Shown here piece after piece: positions 41,492 to 52,060 of a DNA stretch of 64,000 bases. The position numbers were made by a program, and so were the translations under genes. Under the pieces are notes generated by a model that made no database searches, was not told where the DNA came from, and saw only the letters and a program-made list of their open reading frames with translations. This DNA comes from Prostheceraeus crozeri (taxonomy: Eukaryota; Platyhelminthes; Polycladida; Euryleptidae), in NCBI GenBank assembly GCA_907163375.1, contig CAJQUW010005310.1, positions 124,001 through 188,000 on the forward strand, in the 5' to 3' direction. Every line of letters begins with the position of its first letter. Position 1 is the stretch's first letter.

Positions 41492-41516
41492 GGACTTTGT
41501 CCTAGAGCCATCGGCT
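41492..41516. repeat. Two mini-hairpins inside the polymerase frame
   Basis: GGAC-TTT-GTCC (41492-41502) and AGCC-ATC-GGCT (41506-41516). On the coding strand they add a short Gly/Ser/Arg-type stretch without disturbing the frame. Confidence 0.8.
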
Positions 41517-42556
41517 TGAACACCAGTATGTTTTAATCCTGCTAACCATGTTAAACCTGGTGTAGAACAGCAATAACATGGATCTATTCCGTAATATTCT
41601 AAACACATATCACGAAAGTTTTCAAAAAGATCAGCAAGTATTAATACATCTATCTGAAGATATTTCATTGTATAATCATACATTGTTCTACAATTTAACT
41701 CTCTCCAATTTTTTTCAGCTTCTGCATAGTCTTCTTCAGATAATTGTGATTGTTTTAATGTTGATGTAAATTTATTTATTTGAGGAAGTTGCTTTTGTTC
41801 CATAATTTTATTCACAGAATTAAAATCTCCAGTTATATATTCATACGGAAATATGCCTTTTAAAGGTTTTAAATTATATTTATTTAATATTTTACATTGT
41901 TCAGGTTTCAAAGTTTTTCCCATAACATCTAATGAATAGGGAGTAAAAAATCTAAATGCATCTAAAATTCTAATACAACCTAATTGCATTGAAAAATATT
42001 CTTCTTCTGTTTTACATAGTACATTTATTTGTTGTTGTTGTTGTAATTTTTCAGATGAAAATAAATCTTTCATTACTAGATGGAAATCATATTTAGAACC
42101 ATTGTAGAAATATAAAGGAACAAAGTTATATTTAAATTTATTAGCATTAAGATTACAAGAATTATGTGCTGCACCTCTATATAATCCATTTAGATGATCA
42201 TGATCTTTTACCTTATCAAGATATCTACCTCTGCCATTTTTATAATTTTTTGTAAATTCTTTTCCACAGTAATAACAATTTGTTTCATTAACAAAATTAA
42301 TTTTTTCTCCATCCGTTAATGGCATCATTGGTATATTTGTTTCAAGCAATTCTGAAAAACGTACTTGTAATTCTTCTACTTTCTTTGTAAACATTTCTGA
42401 ACTATCTTCTCCATAGTATTGATAATATTCTGATTTAAATAATTCAGGATAATTTGAATGAATGTACATTCCCCAACATAATGGTTTTTGTTCAAATAAA
42501 TATTTTTCTTTACTTTGTTCAGCTGCACTTTTTTCATAATTATCATTTTTAGAATC

Positions 42557-42587
42557 GGGCGAAGCCCTGGAAGACATCTCCGATGTC
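42557..42587. repeat. Two mini-hairpins inside the polymerase frame
   Basis: GGGC-GAA-GCCC (42557-42567) and GACATC-TCC-GATGTC (42573-42587), in a low-complexity part of the polymerase N-terminal region, frame kept. Confidence 0.85.
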
Positions 42588-43531
42588 CCGTGATTTTGTG
42601 TCATATTAACATTATATGCTTCAAAATCACAATAAATAGTAAAGGGTACTTTATTTTTGAAATACCATTTATTGTATTCTAAATAATCATCTTTAGGAAA
42701 AGTATTTTCAACTGCTTCGTTTTGTTGACAATTCTCCAAATGTCTATTCATTTCTTCTTCAGTTCTAAAACTTGTCATACATTGAAGACAAGGAAAATTT
42801 GTATTATCTGAAGTTTTTGTAAATATAGAAACATCTTTACACAATATAAAATGACCCTGATAATGTAAAATATTCGCTTGTGCTGGTTGCTTTGTTTGTT
42901 TTAATTTTTCAAATTTGTCTTTATATATTTCATGTGTTTCATCAATTTGTCTTTGTAAATCTTTTTCAGACTGTTGATAATTTTGATTGAATATTTTCAG
43001 CTGTTGTTCATATTCATTATTATATTGTTCTTTATATTGTTGTTGACATTTTTTTAAACATTCATTTAATTCTTTATTTTCTTCATTATTTAATTCTTTA
43101 TTGTCTTTACTGTCTTTATTTAATTCTTGAATCGTTTCTATCTTATTTTGATATTTATGGCCATATTCTTGTACTAATATTTTTGTTTGTTGTTGATAAT
43201 CTGTTTTACATTTTTGTAAACTTATATTTAAATTTTGAAAATTTTTGTTGATATTCTAAAGATAAAGATAAATAATCGGAATCATAATCAAAATTATAAT
43301 TACGTCCTTTATAATTATTATGATTAATCATTATTGGTGATAATGTTTTAACAATTTCAAATTTTTCAGTACATATTATTTTTCCTTGGTAGAAAATATC
43401 ATGATGCATGTAATTTCCTCTTTTATTGTATACTATTTCTGATTGACATAAATTTTTATTATTCAAATAAATTTTTTTGAATCTGAGTAAAGTGGAGTAA
43501 TTTTACCAATAGAAACATAACTCACATTTAA

Positions 43532-45688
43532 CCCTTTAAGCGCCAAAGTCGCATTATTGCGACGAGCAACTTGTACGTTGATATTGGTAACATTATATCG
43601 GTTTTACTTTGCTTTACTGATGCACATATTCATATCAGGTATCTGTTGATCACAACAAGTCTTCTTCATTCATTTACTTCGCCTAGATTGGTTATAATGA
43701 CCGTGTGGAGAACCAATCATTGGCGAGATTTCTATCGATTTTGAACACACGCAATCACACTGTTATCGTGACTGTGTTTGCTTGTGGGAAGCGTGTGATC
43801 ATTCTTCCAGGATGGCACGACGTAGATTCGGTGCAGAAAGAGCAGGAGAATTGATCACTCAGGACTCCGGTAGTGAACCAGAATCAGAAAATGATGTAGA
43901 CATACAACTTTCAGGTCTTGGTCATTCTAGTAATGCTCTCGAAATTGGTAATGGAGACTCCCTGCCGCCCCCTCGTAGTCGACGCCGCCGGATTACTGCT
44001 CCGGAGTTACAGCAGGAATGGACTATTCTCGATGGACCAGAGCAGCAGTTGGACCATTGGTTGCCAGTTTTTGTGATAATAATACGGGATATCAAGGTGA
44101 TCTAAATCTAGAAACTGCTGCACCTATTGATGTGATAAACTTATTCTTTACATCCGACTTCTGGACTTTGTTAGTGGCAGAGACCAATCGTTATGCTGAA
44201 CAATATCTCAATGACAATGAGCTTCCCCCAAAATCGCGGTTTAGAGATTGGAAACCAGGAACTGTTCCAGAAATGAAGGCTTTCCTTTCTTTACATTTCG
44301 CCATGGGCCTTGTCCAGAAGTCAGAAATTGAAGACTATTGGTCAACCTACTGGCTAACACAGACAACCGGTTTTTCTATAATCATGTCCAGAAATCGCGG
44401 TGAAATAATATTATCATTTCTGCATTTCAACAACAATTCAGAACAGATACTACGTGGTACGCCTGGTTATGACCAACTATTCAAAATTCGACCATTGATC
44501 AATGTTTTACAACCCAAGTTTTCTGCTTTGTATAATCCAAAGAAAGAATTATCTGCGGATGAACTGACGATTGCTTTCAAGGGCAGAAGTGTTTTGAAAC
44601 AGTATAACAAAATGAAACCTGATAAATGGGGATACAAAGGATTTGCCGCACCTGAGGTAGAAACAGGGTATCTTCTTGATATTTCTTTGTATGTTGGTAA
44701 ATCTGACGAAGACGATAGTGGTGCGTCTCCCTCACATCGCGTTGTTCGAGATCTGGTGCGCAGGTATGAAGGGAAAGGTCACGAAGTGTATATCGACAGT
44801 TATTACAGTGGAGTCTCTGTTGCTATAGATCTCAGTTACAAAGGTATTGGTGTCTGTGGCACTATAAATTCAAACAGACGCGGTCTTCCATTGGGCTTGA
44901 AGCCAGCGAATCTATCTCTACAGAAAGGGGATGATTCTGTATTTGCAAGGAATGGTAAGCTTTTGGTATGCGCCTGGCAGGATACCAAACGCGTTATTAT
45001 GTCATCCACTGTTCACACAAATGATTGTGTGGAAAAGCAGATTCGATCTAGACAGAGTGAGACTGGATATCGAACCATTTCGAAACCAGTATGTGTTGCT
45101 GATTATAACTAACACATGGGTGGTGTGGATCCAACCGGGCAGAAATCCAAAACCTATCTGTTTCCTCATCGCTCCAGGAAATGGTATCACAGAATTGTGA
45201 ACACTTTTTTGAGCATTTGTGCTGTGAATGCCCATATCATATTCAAGTCGCATCCACCAAATTCCTCAATCTCATTGAAATCTTTCATTCAATAGATTTG
45301 TATACCGCTGCTGGAAGATTACGAAGTTGTCCAACGGCGCGGCAGACGAAGTTCGGGTGACATGCCCCAAAGACTAATTGAAAGGCACTTCCTGGAGCAA
45401 ACAAACACCAGACCCGATTGTACTGTTTGCAGTGATCGCACAGTAGAGGGCGGGCGGCGACAGACACAATTCAAGTGTCAAAGATGCACCGTGCCACTCT
45501 GCGTGTATCCTTGTTTTGAAAGATACCACACGCTATTGAACTTCAAACTGTGTCATGTTTGACACTTGATATTATGTACTAGTATATATATTTCATATTG
45601 GAATAGCATGTATTATCATAACATTCGATAATTTGGGAAAAAATAGACATAACAAAAACTATAGAATTTTCGAAAAAATGCTAAAGGG
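43532..45688 (+). mobile_element. piggyBac-like DNA transposon (2157 bp) in the polymerase gene
   Basis: Bounded by the TTAA duplication (43528-43531 and 45689-45692). Ends CCCTTTAAGC at the left and its near-complement gctaaaggg at the right, as expected for piggyBac. Next to the left end is a CpG-rich hairpin GTCGCA-TTAT-TGCGAC (about 43547-43562). It carries a rightward transposase, opposite to the polymerase gene it interrupts. Confidence 0.93.
43812..45562 (+). pseudogene. piggyBac transposase pseudogene
   Basis: Starts MARRRFGAERAGELITQDSG (43812); acidic N-terminus, then a frame change near 44060-44080 into the DDE domain (ETNRYAEQYL, SADELTIAFKGR with the first Asp, HEVYIDSYYSG with the second Asp, GTINSNRRGLP). 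An in-frame TAA at 45110-45112 falls inside the third catalytic block (ADYN|HMGGVD), and another stop lies near 45293. The C-terminal cross-brace zinc domain is present (CTVCSDRTVEGGRRQ...CQRCTVPLCVYPCFERYH, to 45562). Three main lesions, otherwise well kept, so recently inactive. Distinct from the older copy at 14888-16623. Confidence 0.92.
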
Positions 45689-46793
45689 TTAATTCAAAAA
45701 CATTTACTTCTATTAAATTTTTATTCTTTTTATGAAACTTTTTTAACCTATTATAATCATATGGAAATTCATCTAAACCATCCGAAAGATCAAATTCATT
45801 TATGTATTCTTCTTTATTATAATGACTTAGTCTTTCTTTATGATATTCTGCAGGATGTAAATGTGCTATAATACTCCACAGAAAACAATAATCATCTTCA
45901 TTTTTTTATGTTGATTATTTGTGGTGAACTGAAAGGTAAAGGAACATAACTACCACCAGTATTATTTTTATATTTATCAATTACTATTTTCTTAGATAGT
46001 ATTTTAACAAATCTCCAACCAGATTCACGTAACTGGGCTTCAATTATACAATTTTCTAATTTAAGTATCATTTGTTCAAATATGGGTTGTATATCATTTA
46101 CATAATAAATTTCTTGTGAATTTGTAAAATGTCCTTGTATTATTTCTTCAGGAGTTCCATCAGGTCCAGTTTTTGTATAAAGTACTTCTACATTCATATA
46201 ACATTTGAAAGATTTCTTAAATATATTATAAAAGTTGGTTAGAATATCAGAAATAGTTTCATCGGCTTCATTATGTTCAACCGATTCATTAAGTAAGTAT
46301 TTTATATCTGTTACCGCTTCATCGGTTCGTTCAGTTTCATCAAATTCATCAGTATCGCTAAATAAATATCTTCCATTTGACAGGGTTGTCTCATCTTCAC
46401 TATTAAAAACGTTTTTATATTCCGAATGTGAATAATCATCAAACATTTTTTTAACTTTTATATCAGTAGGCAATGTTTCTAGATAGTTTTTATAACTATT
46501 TAATTTTAATATATTTCCTTCATCAACTCGATCTACATTTTGTAAATGCAATTTACTATTTAAATGAGATTGATAACTTCTTTTTGTTTGCAACTTTTTC
46601 TTACATAAGTTACAATAAAACTTGGTATTTTCCATTTTTTATATCTTTTTTAAAAAAAAGTTGTGTTTTAATTTTAGATATAAACATTCTAATATCAAGG
46701 ACTTGAGAGTAAATATATATCATTATATATTTCACGTTCTTTAGTTATTTTATTTTCTTTATCATATAATGTTTTATAATATTAAGTTTTATC

Positions 46794-47534
46794 CTATAAT
46801 GTTTTATCAAAAGATAATTTAAATTTATTTTCACTAACTATTGATTCTTCATCATCATCATAAATTACACTTTTTGGGATTGGATACCATTCTCTTATTG
46901 GAATATCTAACTCTAAATTACATTTTTTATCTGATAATAATATAATAGAGAAAAATATTGGTCTTTGTTCTCTTTTGGAAAATTTAATAACACCAACATA
47001 ATCTGAATCACTTTTAGTTTTTATTAAAGATGATAAAACTTTAAATTGATTAGATGTAAATCCTAATTTAAATTTTGTAGACCCGACACATAGTTGTCTA
47101 ACAGTATCTTCAACTATACCATCATTATTATTTTCAATTGTAAGAAAATGAAATTTAGATAAATTTTGATTATATGTAGTTTTAATATCATGTACATCAG
47201 TATGAGATATAAATTTTTCTTCACTTAAATTTTTATAATTACTAATATTTTTATAATCTTTTTTACCATTTACACCATTTTCAGATGTTTCAGAATCATC
47301 ATCTATATTATTATCATCATTATTATCATAAGATTCTTTAAGATAGGGCAAAGCCCTAGAACCTTCGGTTCGTTTATTATGATTATGATTATGGACATTG
47401 TTAATAGTATAAGGTGTTGTCCACATATAAATTTTTTCTTGTTGAGCTAAGCCATTTATGTAAGATTTTAACAAATTAATATTTAAATTTGAATATAATC
47501 CTATATATGTATCATCATCATATCTTTGCGGCAT
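46794..47534 (-). CDS. Polinton C unknown protein (246 aa)
   Basis: Leftward open frame. A central low-complexity Asn/Asp/Ser region (DNNDDNNIDDDSETSENG) separates an N-terminal SNLNINLLKSYINGLAQQEK segment from a beta-rich C-terminal part (KFHFLTIENNNDG, KFKLGFTSNQFKVLSSLIKT, REQRPIFFSIILLSDKK). Lies just upstream of the next leftward frame at 47586-48098 with which it may form one gene or a pair. No enzyme motif. A mini-hairpin pair lies inside (47346-47371). Confidence 0.55.
   Translation of the reverse strand: MPQRYDDDTYIGLYSNLNINLLKSYINGLAQQEKIYMWTTPYTINNVHNHNHNKRTEGSRALPYLKESYDNNDDNNIDDDSETSENGVNGKKDYKNISNYKNLSEEKFISHTDVHDIKTTYNQNLSKFHFLTIENNNDGIVEDTVRQLCVGSTKFKLGFTSNQFKVLSSLIKTKSDSDYVGVIKFSKREQRPIFFSIILLSDKKCNLELDIPIREWYPIPKSVIYDDDEESIVSENKFKLSFDKTL
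47346..47371. repeat. Two mini-hairpins inside an open frame
   Basis: GGGC-AAA-GCCC (47346-47356) and GAACC-TTC-GGTTC (47359-47371), in the low-complexity part of the 46794-47534 frame. Confidence 0.85.
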
Positions 47535-47585
47535 TTCTAATGTTTCTTGTTTATAAATTGTATCTCTATAATATACTTGACATAA

Positions 47586-48098
47586 TTATTCTTCGTTATG
47601 CTTTTTACTCTCGATATGAATATTATTTTGGTTTTGTTCATCAACAAATAATCTAATTTTTTCCTTTGAGAAAGATTTTAATTTTTTAACTAATTCTTTA
47701 ATATTGATATAATTAATAATTTTAGTTTCTATCCAATCAGTATTACTAATCGGCAAAACTGCTCTAATAAATCCGTAAACATAATTATGTCCTCTTACAA
47801 CCATATTTTCTTTATTTAATTCTACATATGCAACATCATTATATTTACTTACAATCTCCATAAATTTAATAAATGGATCTCCTGGGAAAATACAATAGTT
47901 AGTTTCTATAGAAGGTAAGCCTTTTGTTTGTTCTCTAAATATTTCGGCTTGTAATTCAAATAAAATATTAACATCTATACATGGATTATTATTATTATTA
48001 TTATCAAAACATTTATTTTCAAATCCCGTTGATCTCGTCGAATAAGAAGAACAGGATGATGCGGACGAATATGTTTTTTTTAAATTTGCTTTATCCAT
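47586..48098 (-). CDS. Polinton C unknown protein (170 aa), possible clamp-like half
   Basis: Leftward frame; the first 30 residues are Ser/Thr-rich, followed by an Asn run, then alternating beta/alpha segments: FIKFMEIVSKYNDVAYVELN, YVYGFIRAVLPISNTDWIE, VNIKELVKKLKSFSKEKIRL (written as seen, INIKELVKK...). The pattern of a helix followed by paired strands recalls DNA sliding clamps, and a leftward polymerase lies downstream, but the similarity is weak. Its counterpart in Polinton A is cut by the window edge (1-441). Confidence 0.5.
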   Translation of the reverse strand: MDKANLKKTYSSASSCSSYSTRSTGFENKCFDNNNNNNPCIDVNILFELQAEIFREQTKGLPSIETNYCIFPGDPFIKFMEIVSKYNDVAYVELNKENMVVRGHNYVYGFIRAVLPISNTDWIETKIINYINIKELVKKLKSFSKEKIRLFVDEQNQNNIHIESKKHNEE

Positions 48099-48182
48099 TT
48101 TTTTTATTTTTTTAATTTTTATTAGAAAAAATTTATTTTTTTATTTTTATTAGAAAAAAATTACTTCTTTATTGTTTTAAAA

Positions 48183-49068
48183 ATGATGTTACCAAATGTT
48201 GGTGGAGGTGCATATATCCCGAATAATCCTGAATTAGAAATAGAGATAGAAAATTATATCATGAAACCAGGAGACGTTTTATCTTGTCCATTACATCTTT
48301 CTATTCTTCCGCAACAAAATACAGAGTTAACAAATAAACAATATGTTGATACAGAAATCAATGACTTAAAAGAAAAATATATAAACGATGTTTTGGTTCC
48401 ACTCATGAATGAATTAAAGTTGCTTAAACTTAATGACAAATCATTAAAAGAAAAATTATTAAAACTTGATAAAAAGGATAGAGAGCTAGAAGCAGATATA
48501 GCAAAACTTTTTAAAAAGATTTCAGAACAATCAAAAATTTTAAAAATCCTTTCTTTAAATTTGAAATCTGCTGTCATCAAAAATAAACATCAGATAAAAA
48601 TGTTAAAAGAACAATTAGAAGATGAAATAGAAAAACTACCTGAAAGAATTAAAAAAAATTTAAAGCAGTTACAAACTACATTCCAAAAAAGTGTTGATGA
48701 ATTAAGTTCCAAAATTACTCAACAAATGAAAAAGATGAATAGAATAATAAATGAAGTAAACTCACTTAATCAAAAAGTTGATAAAATGAAAACTCTTAAA
48801 ATCAATTTAGAAAATGAATTAAAGAAAAATTTACAAGAAAACTCTAAAGAAAATAAAGAACAGTTAGATTCTGTTAAAAGACAATTAGATGTTCTTAAAA
48901 TTAAGTTAAATGCTCTTAAAGCGGCGTTGAAGATGATTCAGGAATAAATGCAAGTTAATAGAAAAGAAATTAAAGTACATCACACGCTACTTGACGCAAT
49001 AGATAAAGTGCAACAATCAATTAATAAAGTTATCTCGAAGTTGTTGTCCATTCACAAACGTAAATCTT
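48183..49068 (+). pseudogene. Polinton C fibre-like coiled-coil protein
   Basis: Close relative of 517-1404: same YVD tail-fibre-like motif near the N-terminus (GDVLSCPLHLS...NTELTNKQYVDTEIN) and the same Lys/Glu/Leu heptads. ATG preceded by gttttaaaa. About one break compared with the other copy. Confidence 0.68.
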
Positions 49069-49141
49069 GATCATAAACGTAAATCTTAGGGTAAATATTA
49101 ACGTAAATATTTTTCCCAAAAGTCAAATTTATTCCTAAAAA

Positions 49142-49648
49142 ATGCCTATAATTTATAAACACAATCTTAAACATTTTGCTTCAAATCAAAGAATTGCTCA
49201 TGAACCACGTATGAATCCTGTTTATCATTATGATAATAGAGAAACAGTTCACACGGAAGGAGCTGGCATCCTTTCTGGTATTGGAAGTATCGTTAACTTA
49301 ATTAAAAATAATAAAGATTTGATTACATCTGCTGCAAAAGGAGCAGCTGCTATAGGTAGTACAGCTAGTGCAATATCAAATGCTGTTAAATCTCAAAACG
49401 AATTAAAACAACTAGAAGCTATTCGTAAACTTAGGAATGATTCTGAAGAACTAAAAAATTTAAAAAAACTTTCAGAGGAAACAAAAAACATAATTGCTAA
49501 CATAGCTGTAGTGACTGATAGTAAACAGGAGAAGAAATCAGGCGTAGCCATAAAACGTTCAATTGAAGAAATAAGAGGTAATGGTGTCAACAGCAACCTT
49601 CGGTCTAACCAGCAAAGCTGTAGCGGAGCTGAACTAGCAAAATTCTAA
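49142..49648 (+). CDS. Polinton C small core-type protein
   Basis: 168 codons, same layout as 1520-2080 (basic start, GAGILSGIGSIVNLIKNN, Ala/Gly-rich helix, charged tail) but without the two hairpin insertions of the A copy. It keeps three older hairpin-like motifs near the 3' end (ACC-TTC-GGT, CAGC-AAA-GCTG, AGC-GGA-GCT, about 49600-49632) that both copies share. The frame looks whole. Role inferred from position before the capsid gene. Confidence 0.62.
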   Translation: MPIIYKHNLKHFASNQRIAHEPRMNPVYHYDNRETVHTEGAGILSGIGSIVNLIKNNKDLITSAAKGAAAIGSTASAISNAVKSQNELKQLEAIRKLRNDSEELKNLKKLSEETKNIIANIAVVTDSKQEKKSGVAIKRSIEEIRGNGVNSNLRSNQQSCSGAELAKF

Positions 49649-49890
49649 AATTATATTTTAGTAAAATTTTTATAATTACATTTTTTAGTAAAATTTTTTT
49701 GGCAAAATTTTTTTAGTAAAATTATTTTAGTAAAATTATTTTAGTAAAATTTATTAGTAAAATTTTTTTAGTAAAATTTTTTTAATTACATTTTTTAGTA
49801 AAATGTTTTTAGCAAAATTTTTTTAGTAAAATTATTTTGGTAAAATTATTTTAGTAAAATTTTTTAGTAAAATTTTTTTAGTAAAATTTT
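49640..49890. repeat. AT-rich tandem spacer repeat (tttttagtaaaa), expanded
   Basis: About fifteen irregular units of tttttttagtaaaat with variants (ggcaaaa, attatttt). Longer than the A-copy array at 2085-2205. Confidence 0.82.
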
Positions 49891-49894
49891 TTCT

Positions 49895-51271
49895 GTGTGT
49901 GAGAAAAAACAAAAAGTCAAATTATTTTTTATAAAAATGTCTTCGCTTATCGAAAATAAATTTGAATTAGATAAACCACCAGGTGTTAGTTATAATCAAA
50001 AAAAGAATGACTATATAAGAATTGCTATGAATCCCGGATCTTCCAGTGGAGTAAATACTGGACGTGATTTAATTTTTGAAGTTGATAATCAGCAGGGTTA
50101 TTTATATTTACCTGATTCATTTTTACACTGTGAATATTCTTTATATAGTGATGCCAATTTTACAACACCATTACCAGATACCGATAATATTGCACTAGAG
50201 AATAATTTCTTTCCAAGATTATTTACACAAATGCGTTTAGATGTTGCAACTCAAAATATAGAAACAATAAGTGATTCTCCAGGTGTAATTGATACACTGC
50301 TTAGATTTGTAACAATTGGTGAAAATAATGAAAAGTATGAAATCGAAGGTTGGTTTCCTGATACTAATGTTGGTATAATTATAGATGATTTAACTTACGC
50401 TGGAACAGACGCAGCAGGAATTGCGAAAGATGTAGAACAAATTGCAAAACATTTAAATAAAACAAACAATAGTGCATATAAAGAAAGACGTGAATTTAAC
50501 AAGAAAAGTAAACAGACAGTAAATTGGTCATTGTCTCCATTATTCGGATATTTAGATTATGATAAAATATCATATCAATTAAAATTTAAGTTAATAATTC
50601 ATCGTACAACAAATAATGACTTAATCTTCTTTGGCAAGACTGGAAAAAAAGAATATTTACAAATTGATAGACTTGAATGGTGGATTAAGCATATTACTCC
50701 ATGTTTAGAGATTGAAACAGCTATTGCAAAAAGATTAAATACTAACAAACCAATTCCAGTAAATTTTCTAAAGCGTGCTGCTACTTCAGTAACTTTTTCA
50801 GAGCAAAGATTTAACTGGCATTTTACTAGAACTTCGAATACTCCAAGATATTTATTACTAACATTTCAAAGAAATAATTCTCCAAGTTTTGATAAGAACA
50901 ACAATCTTTTTCATATTAATACAATTCGAAGTTTACAAGTTTCATTAAATCAAACCCGATATCCAATTGATCCATTAAGATTCGATGATACCAATAATCA
51001 ATTTATGGAAGGATATGATTCTTATCGAAATCTTTGTATAGAATTAAGAGTTGAACCACAATTAACTCTTGGAGATTGGAGACATCTATATCCTGTTTTC
51101 TGTTTCGATTTAAGTGCACAATCTGAAGATATTATCAAGACTGGTTGTGATGTAACAATTAATATTGAAAAAAAAGATTCCACAACTTCATTGATGGCTT
51201 ATGGTTTATTGCTAGAAGATGTAAAATATTCTATTGAAATTCTTAATGGAAAGATGGCTAGGATTAATTAA
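49895..51271 (+). CDS. Polinton C major capsid protein, double-jelly-roll type
   Basis: 458-codon frame; the likely start is the ATG at 49937 (SSLIENKFELDKPPG...), preceded by ttttataaaa, matching the A-copy start. Family blocks: SYNQKKNDYIRIAMNPG near the N-terminus, FNWHFTRT...PRYLLLTFQ, and the C-terminal LYPVFCFDLSAQSEDI and VTINIEKKDSTTS. In the family it forms the main capsid shell. The frame looks whole and lies between two core-type genes, downstream of the expanded AT repeat. Confidence 0.82.
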   Translation: MCEKKQKVKLFFIKMSSLIENKFELDKPPGVSYNQKKNDYIRIAMNPGSSSGVNTGRDLIFEVDNQQGYLYLPDSFLHCEYSLYSDANFTTPLPDTDNIALENNFFPRLFTQMRLDVATQNIETISDSPGVIDTLLRFVTIGENNEKYEIEGWFPDTNVGIIIDDLTYAGTDAAGIAKDVEQIAKHLNKTNNSAYKERREFNKKSKQTVNWSLSPLFGYLDYDKISYQLKFKLIIHRTTNNDLIFFGKTGKKEYLQIDRLEWWIKHITPCLEIETAIAKRLNTNKPIPVNFLKRAATSVTFSEQRFNWHFTRTSNTPRYLLLTFQRNNSPSFDKNNNLFHINTIRSLQVSLNQTRYPIDPLRFDDTNNQFMEGYDSYRNLCIELRVEPQLTLGDWRHLYPVFCFDLSAQSEDIIKTGCDVTINIEKKDSTTSLMAYGLLLEDVKYSIEILNGKMARIN

Positions 51272-51501
51272 TTTTTTGATAACTTAAAATTTTTTTAGTA
51301 ATTAGTAATAAAATTTTTTTGTAACTAGAATAGATTAAAAATTCTTAACTTAAAATTTTTCGTAACTAGAATAGATCAAAAAATTTTGGTAACTTAAAAT
51401 TTATTCATACCTAGAGTAGATTAAAAAAATTCTTAGATTAAAATTTATTCATAACTAGAATTGATTAAAATTTTTGATAACTTAAAATTTTTTTATTAGA
51501 A

Positions 51502-51984
51502 ATGTCGCAATCGAAAAGTAATAATAATAAAACTGTTGAATTAAAAATACGTATTATTGTTGACAAAAATACACCTAAAACTATTACGATTAACAAAAAA
51601 AAGTATTACATAAGTAAACCAATGATAGAGAATATTCAATTACAAGAAGAAAAGAATGGCGGGATTCTTCCATTAATTCCACTAATAATAGGAGGCATAG
51701 CAGCAGCAGGAAGTGTTGCAGGTGGGACAGCTGGTATTGTCCAAGCAGTAAATAAAAAATAAATCCGAGAAGGCAGCATTAGAAGAACAAAAACGTCATA
51801 ATAGAGAGTTAGAGAAAGTTGCTAGGGGTGACGGAATAGTAGATAATTTTATTAGTAAATTAAAATTAGTTGATGAAGGAAAACGAGTTCTTAAAAATAT
51901 TCTCCACAATGTTGATGATATAATTGAAATTAAAGAAACTAAAGATGGTTCTGGAATATATCTAAGTCCTAGTATGATAAGGTA
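51502..51984 (+). pseudogene. Polinton C second core protein with membrane-like segment
   Basis: Counterpart of 3748-4230: basic start, GGILPLIPLIIGGIAAAG hydrophobic segment, charged helical tail ending GIYLSPSMIR. ATG preceded by tattagaa. About one break. Confidence 0.65.
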
Positions 51985-52060
51985 ATAACCTCAGGACCTT
52001 TGGTTCTATTCGGTAAAACATTTATTTTATTTTATCTTTTAAAAGTTTTTTATCTTTAAA

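Larger units (their letters stand above)
40022..46635 (-). pseudogene. Polinton C protein-primed DNA polymerase B, split by piggyBac
   Basis: Leftward gene. From its start (46635): a C2H2 finger (CNLCKKKLQTKRSYQSH), a block with WRFVKILSKKIVIDKY and a SIIAHLHPAEYH block near 45840-45880; then the piggyBac insertion (43532-45688); then a Gln/Glu-rich coiled coil (about 42850-43250), a second finger (CLQCMTSFRTEEEMNRHLENC minus its last residue, ~42720-42790), exonuclease motifs (IYCDFEAYN, FYNGSKYDFHL, YLQIDVLILADL), palm motif A (YYDFNSLYSS), motif B (LMNNAFYGK) and motif C (FTDTDSVFLE). Family role: genome replication primed by a terminal protein. Broken by the insertion and a few small breaks. 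Confidence 0.93.
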
